Assembly (NCBI GenBank): GCA_002335605.1 | Contig: BEDY01000003.1 | Span: forward strand, 248,001-312,000 | Origin: Prillingera fragicola | Lineage: Eukaryota; Basidiomycota; Tremellomycetes; Trichosporonales; Trichosporonaceae | DNA: 64,000 bases | Direction of reading: 5' to 3' | Shown here: positions 30,172-40,790 of the stretch, piece by piece | Position numbering within the stretch: position 1 is the first letter of the stretch | How the letters are laid out: each line of letters opens with the position of its first letter | Position numbers and translations under genes: made by a program | The notes under the pieces: model-generated | Seen by the model: the letters and a program-made list of their open reading frames with translations, nothing else | What the model was told of the DNA's origin: nothing | Databases searched by the model: none

Positions 30172-30690
30172 TTATCCAAGGACCTGAGGGGTGGGCTCAA
30201 AGTTGGAGGGAGTGGGATGGATATTGACCGAGATGTCTGCCTCGGTGGCGGTTGAGCATTCACCCGCGCCACAACCGGGCATGTCGACGTCCTCTGTACC
30301 TTTGGTCGTCAGGTCGATGGGCTCACGGTGATCTAAGGCTGATACATGGAAATGCCAACTCCTGCAACTGCTACACTCGCCAACACCTTGACTAGAAGCC
30401 GAGGAGTGTCGCTGGTGTTGGGGTTGGTCTCGATTCGGTTGCCTATCCCCAACCTCGGCAACCTTTCTGCCCGAACGAATGAACAGCAAGTGTCAATCCG
30501 AGTTGCTGTCTGGCATTTTTGGTATCTTTGGCGTTGCCAGGGTGCTCGTCTTTTACGTACCGATTCAGAGCCTCCTCGAGGATATACACATCTTCCACCA
30601 CCCTACCGTTAGCAACATTCCAACGCCGGAAGATCAGCTCATAAGCTTCTCCCACCCCTCTGGACGCCACAATGTCTCTCTTGAGGGCGT
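30172..30690 (-). CDS. Unidentified protein, 5' end not resolved
   Basis: Two segments join in phase: 30690-30561 and 30466-30172, with a 94-nt GTACGT...CAG intron. The visible chain starts in ALKRDIVASRGVGEAYELIF and continues RRWNVANGRVVEDVYILEE, then passes into a Ser/Gln-rich, Cys-containing tail (GECSSCRSWHF, CGAGECSTATEADISVN) ending TPSNFEPTPQVLG. The first part has the composition of a folded helical domain; I do not recognise it. A further exon may lie upstream at about 30805-30740 (a frame with TGLAFHQHFPES), joined by a 49-nt intron at 30739-30691, but no start codon could be reached, so the gene may be incomplete or decayed. No membrane span. Assignment of coding status rests on composition and splice continuity only. 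Confidence 0.4.
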
Positions 30691-31377
30691 CTATTGTTCA
30701 ACATATGAGTGCAGGGTGGCGCAAGGCTATGGCACTCGACTCTGGAAAGTGTTGGTGAAAGGCGAGACCCGTGTTGGCGATACACACGACCCAGTGCCAC
30801 TCAACAGTCAGTCACAACCGCAGTCTATATGATTATGCCTGGCACGCACCGGGCTTGGCTGTTACTCGACCTATTACACGAGAGGTTATGCTAGGCTCAG
30901 CAAAGCAGCAAAGAGCAGCCGACCGCGACCAACGTGTCTGGTAAGCCACTCGCGTCCACTCGATTGTGCGTGCCTTGTGACCGGTCGGGTCCTCATCATC
31001 GGAACACTTTGGCCTGTTGAACGCAGAGTGGTACCACTGCACAAGAGCAATTTGGTGTGGCTATGCAGCAAGCGAGTGGTATGCATTGAAGAATATGAAC
31101 TGCCAGTGAGCTATGCATGCACTTGTTCTTTCTGCAGGTCTGCATGTCGAGGCGTTGATGAGAAATCAACATTGTTTTCACTTCATCACGACATGACAAC
31201 CTCTCAATCCTCTTTTTGGGCTTACTATACTTCTTGGCGAACAGGACTCACTCTCTTGGCATGACCCATCCCTGCTGCACAAAGACACTGATATACTCTT
31301 CCCCTCGACATGCATCTCTTCGTGTCTCTCTCACTCACCACATCTTACCTCTTGACAGCCCAGCGCGAGCAATCACG
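30691..31377. other. Intergenic region upstream of the ZIP gene
   Basis: About 690 nt that may include the missing 5' exons of the minus-strand gene and the promoter of the ZIP transporter. I see no RNA gene or repeat. Confidence 0.4.
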
Positions 31378-32953
31378 ATGCGCACAAACGCCGTCCTCCT
31401 CGCTGCTCCCTTCCTGCTAGCAGCCTCGGTAGCAGCACAATCAGCGACCCTCGCACCGAGCCCGACAGAATCAGTCGGATGCGTCCAGCATGACGGCCAC
31501 TGGCACTGCGACGGTCCTGTCTCTGCTACGGCATCCTCCTCTGCCTCGACAACAGCGGCAGCAGACTCGCATGAGGGCCACGACCATGCCGAAGGCGAAG
31601 AACACTCCCACGACGAAGAGGCCAGCGCAACTACACCAGCAACACCCTCACCAACCGAGAGCACCGGTTGCGTCGCCCGTGAGTGCACCTCTTGCTGCAA
31701 ACAGCTAACATCCAGACGGCGACCACTGGCACTGCGACGGCCCAGCAGCCACCGGCTCGGCGGCGTCTGACGCACACGCCGGCCACGCCCACGCCGAGGG
31801 GGACGAGCACGACGAGGACAGCGAGTCTGCGGGCTCCGGAGAGTGCATCATCCATGTGGGGCACTCGCACGGGGACTGCTCGACCATGCAGCTGAGCTGT
31901 GGGGCAATCTTGCTGGAAAACTACAACATGCCGCTGCACGTTGGTGCGATTTTTATCATTCTCGTCACCTCGGCGCTGGGGGTCATGGTCCCCATTGTCG
32001 GGGGCTGGCGGCGTGAGGCTGGGAGCTTGTCCGACAGCAGCCGGGGGTTGTGGGCTGGCTTGTTCTTTGTCGCGAGGCATTTCGGCACAGGCGTCCTCCT
32101 CGCCACGGCCTTTATCCATCTGCTCTACCACGGCTTTATCATGTTCAACAACGAATGCCTAGGCGACCTTGGGTTTGAGGCTGTGTCCCCCGCCATTGCG
32201 CTTGCGGCAGCGTTCCTCACCTTTGTCCTGGACTTTATCGGCTCGCGCGCCGCCCAACGCGGCGAGGCAACCCCCGAGATCGAGGGCAACACCTCGGCCT
32301 CATCCTCAGACGACGGCACCACGGAGAAGACCAACCCCGCCGCCATCCCCTCCCACACCCGCAGCAGCCACGCGCACAACCACAACGACGACGACCCCGA
32401 ACCAGCCCACGGCCACGGCCACCCGCAGGACCCGACCTACGACCACGCGTGCCTGCACACGGCGGCGCTGCAGCGCCAGCAGGGCTGGCAGGTCGTGCTC
32501 CTCGAAGCCGGCATCGTGTTCCACAGCATCATGATCGGCGTCACCCTCGGCGCGGGCGCGGGCTCGGGCTGGTCGACGCTGCTGATTGTGATCGTGTTCC
32601 ATCAGTTCTTTGAGGGTGCCGCCCTCGGAGCGCGTATCGCGCTGTTGTCGTGGATGCCCCGTCTGCGCGGGTTTACGATGGGTGCGATCTTTGCGCTCGT
32701 CACCCCCATTGGCGTCGCGATTGGTATTGGAGTGCGCAAGAGCTTTAGCTCCAACGGCAGGGCCGGGTTGCTCTCCGTGGGCATCCTCAACAGCGTGTCA
32801 GCCGGGATCCTGCTGTACACCGCGTTCAAGGTTCTGTCCGCCGACTTTGTCGACGGCGCGCTAAGGACTGCTAGCGTCAGGCGCGTGTGTGCTGCCATGG
32901 GATCGGTTATCGTCGGTATGGTCGCCATGAGCGTGCTCGGCAAGTGGGCCTAG
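31378..32953 (+). CDS. ZIP-family zinc/iron transporter with His/Cys-rich N terminus
   Basis: Exons 31378-31678 and 31716-32953 encode 512 residues. A signal peptide (MRTNAVLLAAPFLLAASVAA) precedes a roughly 140-residue His/Cys-rich region, then eight predicted spans. The transport signatures are EAGIVFHSIMIGVTLGAG in span 4 and HQFFEGAALGARI in span 5; a His-rich loop (HAHNHNDDD, HGHGH) lies between spans 3 and 4 as in other ZIPs. The protein imports Zn2+ (possibly Fe2+) into the cytosol, most likely at the plasma membrane. The N-terminal region contains two near-identical 20-residue repeats (28-47 and 91-110) with a C-x2-H-x2-HWHC core, probably metal-binding, plus a third related C-x3-H motif. 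The intron lies inside the second repeat. Confidence 0.92.
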
Positions 32954-33169
32954 CCGCCGGCAATCCTTGCATTAGACGCGACAGGTTCGCTGGTAGATTT
33001 CTCATAGACCATTCATGTATCATTCTTCTGATCCTAATAGTACTGCACTCGAGGCTTGCTGGCGAACAACGACGACACAGGTGCCGTCGGAACCCGGCAT
33101 CTCGGCGTTCGGCGCCGCTCCCAACTCGACACACTCCACATTGCCGGCCACGGCGCTGGACAGCGCCGG

Positions 33170-35187
33170 CTAGATCTTGCCGCGCTCGATAAACTTGTTC
33201 GGCACGTCTACCCACTTGGCGCGGAGATACTCTGCGACGCTCTTGGCGAGGCAGTCCATCTTGGCGGTCGACGACACGCCCTTGCCGAGATAATCGTGGA
33301 TGACGAAATGAACAGCCTTCATCCCGGGCAGCTCGACGCGCTCGATACGGTTATCCTCGTACTCGTCCTGGAGCATGTCGATGAGTGTCGCTTTCGACAG
33401 CAAAGACTTGAGCCACGGGTATTCGTCGGCGTTGCGCACAAAAAAGCCTACATTGGCGTTCCCGCCCTTGTCGCCGGATCGACCGTGGACGACGTCGCCG
33501 ATGGGTCCCCTTGTCGTCGGGCCGTACGCGTCCGGCTGGAGGGGTTCGGCCGCGTCATAGTCTTCCTGGGGCTGCACGGGTTTCGTCTCCTGAACGGTCG
33601 AGACGTTGATGACCTCGTCGCTGCCGACAAAGCGGACGGTGAGCGGGAGGTGCTCTTGCGAGACGATTCCGGGCCAGTACTCGATGTAGGGCTTTGCGAC
33701 TACCGTCCTCATGTCCATCGAGTTGTGGAAGCCCGGGAAATGGCCCAGGCCCTCGGGGTTGAGGATACCTGCGAGCGACTTTGTGACACCGAATGGCTCA
33801 ATGGTGGGGGCTTGCACAAAGAAGCGCAGCATGGCCGAGCCTTCAGCCTCGTTGCGTGGGTTCACAGCCGGGACACCGTATTGGGTCATGTCAAAGGTTG
33901 TGAATTGTTTGATCCTGTCGCCTAGGTTGTGGAGAACCTGCTTACGCATGGCATTGAACTTCTCTGTAACGTTAGTTTCGACCCAGCACATGCGAGGAAC
34001 GTACCAGTGACATCGAGACCCGTGGCAAACACCATCGTCTCGGCCTGGTATCCTGCGATACCGCAGATGGCCGCCTTTGTCGTGTCCGGGGGAGCAATGC
34101 CCCTGACGCCAGTGACACGTACCCGGTCGGTGCCAATGTTGGTGACGGTGATGTCGTTGATAATGCCTTGAACATCGGGGTTGAGATAGACGTTTCCCTG
34201 GATCTCGTACAGAATCTGTGAGCGAACGGTAATGTCATCGACGAGACCGTTGTAGCCGTTCGAGTTGGGTTCTGCTTGTCAGCTCTTCCTGAAGAGTAGC
34301 TACGCACGCTTGGTGATGACAAACGTGCCATCCGCCTCAATCTCGGCAATACCCATAGCAAGGTCGACATAGTTGGGGATCCGCTTGAAGCCACTCGAGT
34401 TGCCGCCAGTCACATAGGCGCCGCACTCGATGCAGTGGCCCGCGAGCAGCGCACCGGCCAGCTCGTCATACTGGTTCCAGTTCCAGTTATGCCACCAAGC
34501 AGCGGCAGCGATAATGGGAGACGCATCCGTGCAGCGGCCAGAGATGACAATGTCCGCTCCAGCCTCGAGAGCCGCGCGCACGCCCCGCGCACCCACGTAG
34601 GCGTTGGCCGTGAGCGTCTTGTGGTTCCAGGTCGAGAGAGCGCGTTCCTCCCCCATCTGCGTAGCCTCGAGGTGCGTGAACTTTTCGCCCGCGGCGGTGA
34701 GCTCGTCCATCCTGTCAACAATGTTGTCGCCCTCGACGTAGGCGACCTTGAGCGTGATGCCCTGCGCGGCGAGGAGCTGGACGACGGCCTCGGCGAGGCC
34801 TTCTACCAGTGTCAGCTCAACTCGGACGGATGGACTTACTAGGGTTCAAAGCACCAGCATTGGTCACCACCTTTTGCTTGTTGGCCGCAATAGCCTTGGC
34901 GGCCGGCGCGAGGTGGGCGAGGAAGGGACGCTCGTACCCGAGTTCGGGATTGTCGACAATCTCGAGTGCGCGCCAGGCCAAGTTCTGCTATCAGCACAGT
35001 GCAAAGGGGAAAGGAAGCGCACCATCTCGGCGAGATAGTCGCCAAACAGGATCTGAGCACCCGAGCTTTCCGCCTGGCGCTGCAAGGCGTCGCTTGCTGT
35101 CAGCTGTTGTGATTGAAAGGTGACCTACAAGCGGTCGCCGGTGAAGCCGCTGAAGGCTGCAATCTTGACTGACTCGCGGACGGTCAT
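33170..35187 (-). CDS. AtuA-like (acyclic terpene utilisation, DUF1446) protein
   Basis: Six exons: 35187-35129, 35092-35023, 34984-34840, 34802-34308, 34271-34005 and 33963-33170, 609 residues. The N-terminal half matches the AtuA/DUF1446 family: IAAFSGFTGDR at the start, VVTNAGALNP, VISGRCTDASPIIAAAAWW, and GGNSSGFKRIPN. The C-terminal 110 residues are the AtuA-like ferredoxin-fold domain (VVHGRSGDKGGNANVGFFVR). In Pseudomonas the family belongs to the citronellol/geraniol degradation cluster, but its exact reaction is not settled. In fungi it is usually near CoA-dependent catabolic enzymes, as here: a class III CoA-transferase starts 663 nt away on the other strand. No mitochondrial leader or peroxisomal end signal is evident (C terminus ERGKI). 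Confidence 0.88.
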
Positions 35188-35850
35188 GGTGATGGAGTGG
35201 CGAGGAGATTGTGGTGAGATGAAGGGGTTTTGCGGTATATCAAGCGGTCAGTGCTTGAGGCTTGGTAGATAGCCAAGACTAAGAGTTGGTCCCCGTTGGA
35301 GTTGGTCACCCGAAGAAGAGCAGTGTTGAGACGAGCTGTTACCGGGAGGATACCGACGGCCGTAGCTAGTTGACAAGTTGTGTAATACAAGGAGTCTAAG
35401 AGCCGTGTGCGAGATGTATGGAGACCCCGTTTACCTTGTCAGTCTACCTGTGCAGGACGAAGACACAATGGCAGCAGGCAGCACATGATGGAGAGAGGAT
35501 GGTGGATTTAGTTGTGAACCGAATGCCGAGATTGCCATCGGCCGCCGGATCACTCGGTAACCACTCGACCCGACCCCTTGTCCATGCATCTCGTGGGGGG
35601 CTCAGAGCATCTTCCGTTGGATCATCATGGTCACGAGATGCTTGCAGCTGTACCACCCTCGTGCGCGGTGTAGCACGGCGTTGAGCATAGACATTGGCTG
35701 AGATGATGGGCAGGACACCGGCCATGGCCGATCCGGCTGTGGGTGGACCGAATGCCGGAATCACTGACATCTTGCCAGTGTACTATATGATGGAATGGCA
35801 GCACTTGGGGCAGTCTCAATGACACTGCCACTCTCACATTCTGGCTCACC
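35188..35850. promoter_or_regulatory. Shared divergent promoter region of the AtuA-like and CoA-transferase genes
   Basis: 663 nt separate the two start codons. A TATA-like GTACTATATGAT lies at about 35777-35788, upstream of the CoA-transferase. Joint control is an inference from the arrangement. The region holds no convincing gene. Confidence 0.45.
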
Positions 35851-37553
35851 ATGACAGTAACAGCATACTCTGTCCCGAAAGAGGCCCAGGAGGCCTTTGA
35901 GAAACTCCTCAACGACCCCCGCCTCGCCATCCCAGACGCTGTCAAGACGGCGGCGAAGAATGTCTCGTATCAAGGCTCAGACCTGCCATTCCTACGTGCG
36001 TCCCTCCTGCGCTGCAGTCACTGACAGTGTAGCAATCCCATTCAAGTTCACCGAAGGCATCTCCGCCGTCAAGGGGCTTGAAGCTGCGTTTGCCTCTGCC
36101 ATTGCTCGGAACAGGTACGACGTCGACACGGGCAAGGCAGTGATCAACACGGACCACGCTGCTTTGTTTGTCTTTAGCGCATTTACAACCACGATCAACG
36201 GCAAGTCACCACGCGAGCGCCATGATGTTGTCGTCAACCGCGACATCTACCACAACCTCAGCTACCCCTACCGCCGCATGGCGTCTAATGTGTACAAGAC
36301 GAAAGACGGGCGGTTCTTCCATCTCCACGGGTCAATGAACTCCAAGCCCAGCCAGACAATGGTGGGCGTTGATCTGAGCAGGGACGACATTGTCGACACG
36401 AAGGAGATTCAAAAGGTTTACGGCGAGGCAGTAGCCAAATGGGACGCGGTCGATCTCGACAAGGCCGCCAACGACGAGTACAAGCAAGCGGGCACAATCT
36501 GCTATTCCCATGACGAGTTCAAGCAGACCGAACAAGGCAAGGCCGTCATGGACTGCCCCATCTACGAGCTTACCTCTGCGGCTGCCGGCTCCCCGATTGC
36601 TTGGCCCCCCGCGCCAGCAGGGCCCAAGAAGGCGCTGTCGGGCATCAAAGTGCTCGAACTCACACGCATCATCGCGGGCCCAGCGATCGGAAAGGGCCTA
36701 GCCGAGCACGGCGCGACGGTACTGAGGATCACGAGCGATAAGCTCCCCGACATGGATTTCCTGCACCCCGACCTCCAGCAGGGCAAGTACCAGGGCAACC
36801 TGGACCTCAAGTCTGCCGAGGGCAAGGCCAAGCTGCAGGAGCTCATCAAGGACGCCGACGTCTTTATTGACGGCTACCGGCCCGGGTGCATCGCTCGGCT
36901 CGGCTTTGACCACGCCGCAGTGCGCGCCATCAACCCCAACACGGTCTATGTCCGCGAGAACTGCTACGGGTGGCACGGACCCTGGGTGGGGAGGAGCGGG
37001 TGGCAACAGATCTCGGACTGCTTTGTCGGTCTGAGTGAAGGTTTTGGCGCAAAGCTCGGACTGGAAAAGGGCGAGGCCGTCGTCCCCATCTTTCCAAACT
37101 CGGATTTCGGCGCCGGGTGCTCGGGCTTGGTTGCGGTCATGCACGCGCTGCTCCTGCGTGCGACCAAGGTGAGTGCGTGTTCTGTTGATAGCAGCTGACG
37201 GACAGGGCGGGGCGTACAACGTCGATGCGAGCCTGACGTACTACAACCTCCTCCTCATGTCCCTGGGCTACTACCCGGACGACGTCTGGGCCAAGCTCAA
37301 GCCCGCCGCCCCGATTAGGCACGATTGGGACATGAGCATGATGCTCGGTGCGACTATTCCTGTCATGTTCCAGAACAATCCTGGAATCTTCACGAGCAAA
37401 GAGTTTTGGCACACGATAGACTCGCCACGGTTTGGAGGGACTGTGAGGACTGTCTCGCCTGTTGTCCAGTTTGAAAAGGGGCTGGGCGTCAGTATGGATC
37501 GCGCACCGGTGCAGAATGGTGATGATCCCGCCGAGTGGCCGCAGGTGGCGTAG
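35851..37553 (+). CDS. Class III (CaiB/BaiF) CoA-transferase family protein
   Basis: Exons 35851-35995, 36033-37168 and 37206-37553 encode 542 residues. The C-terminal two-thirds have the CaiB/BaiF pattern: GIKVLELTRIIAGPAIGKGL at the start of the nucleotide-binding fold, KYQGNLDLKSAEGKAKLQEL, ADVFIDGYRPGCIARLGFD and NPNTVYVRENCYGWHGPW. Family III enzymes move CoA between carboxylic acids through an Asp-linked intermediate. The expected Asp could be one of those in LRITSDKLPDMDFLHPDL, but I cannot fix it. The N-terminal third repeats a shortened form of the same fold (NRDIYHNLSYPYRRM, DGRFFHLHG), as in the longer fungal members. It sits head to head with the AtuA-like gene, suggesting a shared pathway for activating branched or terpenoid acids. 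Confidence 0.88.
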
Positions 37554-37662
37554 GGTTCGTGGGTTCAGAAGTAGTTGTAGACATCAATGAATGGAATGGC
37601 ATGATACAGAGCTGTGATGGTAGTACACGGTCGATGCAGTGGTGTTGATGCTGGTGAGGAGG

Positions 37663-38835
37663 CTAAGGGCTGCGGTCGAGGAGCGAGTCAAAGTCGTCGC
37701 TCGCGTACGCCTCATCTGCGGGACTGCAATGTCAGGATCTTGTGTGCGAGCTTAGTTACACTCACTGGGTAGTGCTGGGTGTGCGCTTGGGTGTGATAAT
37801 CATTGTCTTGACTTGTGCTATGCGGGGGTGCTTGAGGGGTTTCATGCGTGATGCTGGGGATGCCGTTGTACCGGTCGGTGGCTTTGCGGCTGTCTTGGTC
37901 GGTGATTTACGTGGAGACGACTTGGGCGTTGACTTGGAAACGCGGGTACTCTCGCTTAACATCGTCGCGGCTCCACCGCGTCCCGGTCTGGAGGGCGATC
38001 TTGACGACTGCTTGGGCTTGCGCTCCTTGGCAGGCGACTCTTTGACAGTGTATTTGATCACGGATGCCGATCCGCTCGCCGCATTGGCATACGAGGCGGC
38101 CGTATTGGCGCTCAAAGCAGGCGGAGGCCTTGAAGCTTTCTTCTGCCGGCCCACTTCCATGCCCATCTCGGCCTTGCGCGTCCTCGACCTCTCTGCCGCC
38201 ATAGCACCGCTGTCAGACTCCGCGAAGCTGACCCTTCGCTTTTTGCCACCGGCCTTCCCCTGGCCGTCCAACGCTGTATCCTCCAGCAGACCATCAAAGT
38301 CAACCTTTCCCCCCACAAGTGTTGGAAGGGTAACAACCTTGCCACTCTTGCTAACGCTCACGATCCCTGCCTCGCCTTCTGCCTGGCCTTCAGCTTCCCA
38401 GGCTGCGACTTCGGTGTCGAGAGCAGCAACAGCGGGGTGTGCAGCTGAGGCGAGAGCGCGCAGTTGATGATAGTACATCTCCCACCGGGCTGCGCGCTTT
38501 TCCGCCGCTTGCGCCCATGTGGATGTACGTTCGATGTACTCGAGCACGGCCGGGGGGAAGATGGGGCTAGGTATCGGTTGGGACGGTCCTGCATTGGGCG
38601 AGGGGAGGGGGAAGGCGGTTGCCGACGCTGCGCCGGTATTTGAAGTCAACTTGGATGGTGATCCAAGAGCTTTGACTGCTGCGTCTAGCTGCTCTCGTAG
38701 ATATGCGACCTCGTCTTCGAGCTCGTCGATTGTCCCACGGAGAGCGAGATTGACCTTGCGGTATTTTGCGGCACGTTCGGCCGCAGTTCTGATATCGCGG
38801 TCTTGAGTGGTTGTGCCCTCTTTGCCGCTGGACAT
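37663..38835 (-). CDS. Nuclear-type coiled-coil protein of unknown function
   Basis: Exons 38835-37766 and 37723-37663 with a 42-nt intron, 376 residues. The start MSSGKEGTTTQDRDIRTAAE leads into a coiled coil (KYRKVNLALRGTIDELEDEV). A second helical stretch contains ERTSTWAQAAEKRAARWEMY. Then follow a Lys/Arg-rich disordered part (GKAGGKKRRVSFAESDSG, likely nuclear signal) and many Ser-Pro pairs (KSSPRKSPTKTAAK), suggesting phosphorylation by cyclin-dependent kinases. The C terminus, in the short last exon, is acidic: DEAYASDDFDSLLDRSP. This outline recalls chromatin- or kinetochore-associated subunits, but no family was recognised. Upstream the frame stays open to 39114 through repetitive DNA, so the start is tentative. 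Confidence 0.72.
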
Positions 38836-38858
38836 TGTGGTCCTTGGGTGAGAGAGAT

Positions 38859-38950
38859 GCTGTTGCTGCTGCTGTGATGGATGATGATGAAGAAGAAGAT
38901 GTTGATGTTGATGTCGAGCAACGGACACCTCCACCTCCACTTCCACTTCC
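38859..38950. repeat. Simple-sequence tracts in the leader of the coiled-coil gene
   Basis: Plus strand CTG/TGATGG/GATGAA/TTGATG words (38859-38913) are followed by CACCTC and CACTTC hexamers (38926-38950). The tract lies just upstream of the ATG at 38835, probably in the 5' leader. It stays open in the gene's frame and would add His/Gln and Glu-Val runs if translated. Confidence 0.75.
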
Positions 38951-39618
38951 TGAATTTGGTCCCGCTCCCAGTTCGAGCTGCTCACCTCAGCCACCACTGC
39001 CTCGACATTGTCAGTGTTGCATCTCGCACCCATTTGGTCTTGGGCCTTCCATGTCTCACTGCTGTGCCCCGCCTCCCCTCCTGGGCACCAATCCATGACT
39101 ATCTCATCTCTCACTGAACACCCTCAGCGCACCCTGCTGCCGAATACCACTCTGACCCCACGTCGAACGGCAATGCCGGTAGCTCAATTCCGCATCCGGC
39201 ATGGGACTGGATCCAACCGGGCGACGGGGCAAGCTTCTTGATCGCAGGGCTCTCTGGTGGCATACGCTTCAACTCTTCGGCAGAGGGCCGAACCTGCGTT
39301 CCAAACGAGTGTGTCAAGGTTTTGAGCTACTGACGAGTGAAGGAACAGTTATCTTTGAGCAGCCAATACATGTACTGGCCAACGAGTCGCAAAACGTACA
39401 ATTCATCAGCAGCAGCTGTCCGCAAAAAGAGGAGCTCGTGGGACGCCGCTTTGCCTTCGCCTTGACCACCTCGTCGCAGGGGCCGCCTCGTCGCGCCATG
39501 ATTGCTTTCTTGTCTTCGTCCGGCTAACAACGCTTAATGATTGATGTGAACTTTACCCGTCTCTGTGGTGGTCTCAAGTATTCTTTCAACGTCACCTGCC
39601 AACCAACACTACCAAGAC
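38951..39618. other. Intergenic region (divergent promoters)
   Basis: 668 nt between the coiled-coil gene (minus) and the F-box-like gene (plus). A frame at 39201-39527 has no domain and no splice partner. I see nothing else. Confidence 0.4.
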
Positions 39619-40790
39619 ATGGCATTCGAGATTCCACAATCCGAGGCCACGACTCTTGCGGCGCGCCTCCACAATACCAGCTCCAAACTCGTCCTCGACG
39701 ATATCGCCAAACATCCGGCTAGCTGGGTGGCACTTTGTGCGGCTAGGAGAAGTTTGAGCGATCGCATTGATCTCTTGCTGTTCGAGCATGTCATTCTCGT
39801 TTCCAGGCCGACGACCTTGGCCGCATGGCAGACCAACCGGCGCCCTTGCGATTGGCCACACAGCTCGTTCTTTGAAGATGGGCCATTTGTCCTGTTCTCT
39901 CCCATCTGTGGCTGGCTGCCAGGTATCGGTCCAACCCTGTTTGGCGGCAACGCCCCCACTGTAGCTAGAACAGGCGAATACCTCGCAATCAAGCATCGAG
40001 CAGCTGAGCTTCTGAAACACACCAAGACCCTCGACATTCGCGGCGTCTTCCCTAAAGACAACTGGCTCGCCAAAGCATGCACGAACATGACCACAATGCG
40101 GGTGTGGAGTACATGGCACGGCAGCCACCCATGGCTCGCAGTTTCCAAAAGGGGGACAGTCGTGGTCATACCGGCCATCAAACACGACGGCCAAGTCGAG
40201 TTCTGCAGCCTTGACCGATCCGCCCGCCCGTCGCCGAGGCGAGTCGTGTCGCACGTCCGCTGGCTGCCTGATAAGGGACCGTACTTTAGCGGGTGGAACT
40301 GGTACAAGTCCAAGGAGGTGCGGGAGGTTGTTTTCCTGTGTGACGACTGGGCAATGTCGGCGCGAGCCAAGGCCGAGGTCCACGGCGTGAGTTCTCTGGG
40401 TGTAGTGGTGGCTGACTGCGACAGGCGGTGCGCGATGAAGTGCCGCCCTTTGGCCTCGGCTGCCCCTACGACTGGAGTCCCTACTGCCGCACCCCGCTGC
40501 GCAAAGCCATCGAGAGCTTGGCTCTGGAGATTGTCAACGCCATGACCGAGGCCGGCTCGGGGACTATCAGCTGCGTTATTGTCAATTTTCCACAAGTCAT
40601 CCCGGGCCAGTCGCTGCATGCTGCGTTTGTGCAGCAGTTGAAGTTTCAGCGCTCCATGCTCGCCGGATACCTGCCTTTCGAGCCGCATTGGGAGTTTGAC
40701 CACCGGTTGCGGTTCTTGTCCAGGGAGGAGTATCGGGCGAGCGTGTCGAGTGAGCAGTGGAGTCTGGAGATGGGGCGGTATCCTGACTAG
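39619..40790 (+). CDS. F-box-like hypothetical protein
   Basis: Exons 39619-40386 and 40425-40790, one 38-nt intron (GTGAGT, branch CTGAC), 377 residues. The N terminus (LHNTSSKLVLDDIAKHPASW, then CAARRSLSDRIDLLLFEHV) has the helix arrangement of the F-box-associated proteins common in these yeasts, though the consensus F-box is weak. The rest is a mixed alpha/beta chain with LDIRGVFPKDNW and EVREVVFLCDDW, and a C-terminal part with ESLALEIVNAMTEAG. Style is shared with the genes at 1-509 and 1163-2224, although the sequences differ widely. No function is assignable. Confidence 0.75.

Noticed and set aside
34984..35128. First introns of the AtuA-like gene read as coding
   Set aside because: Reading through gives stops; the spliced form reproduces the family's N-terminal motif (GFTGDRFDALQRQAE).
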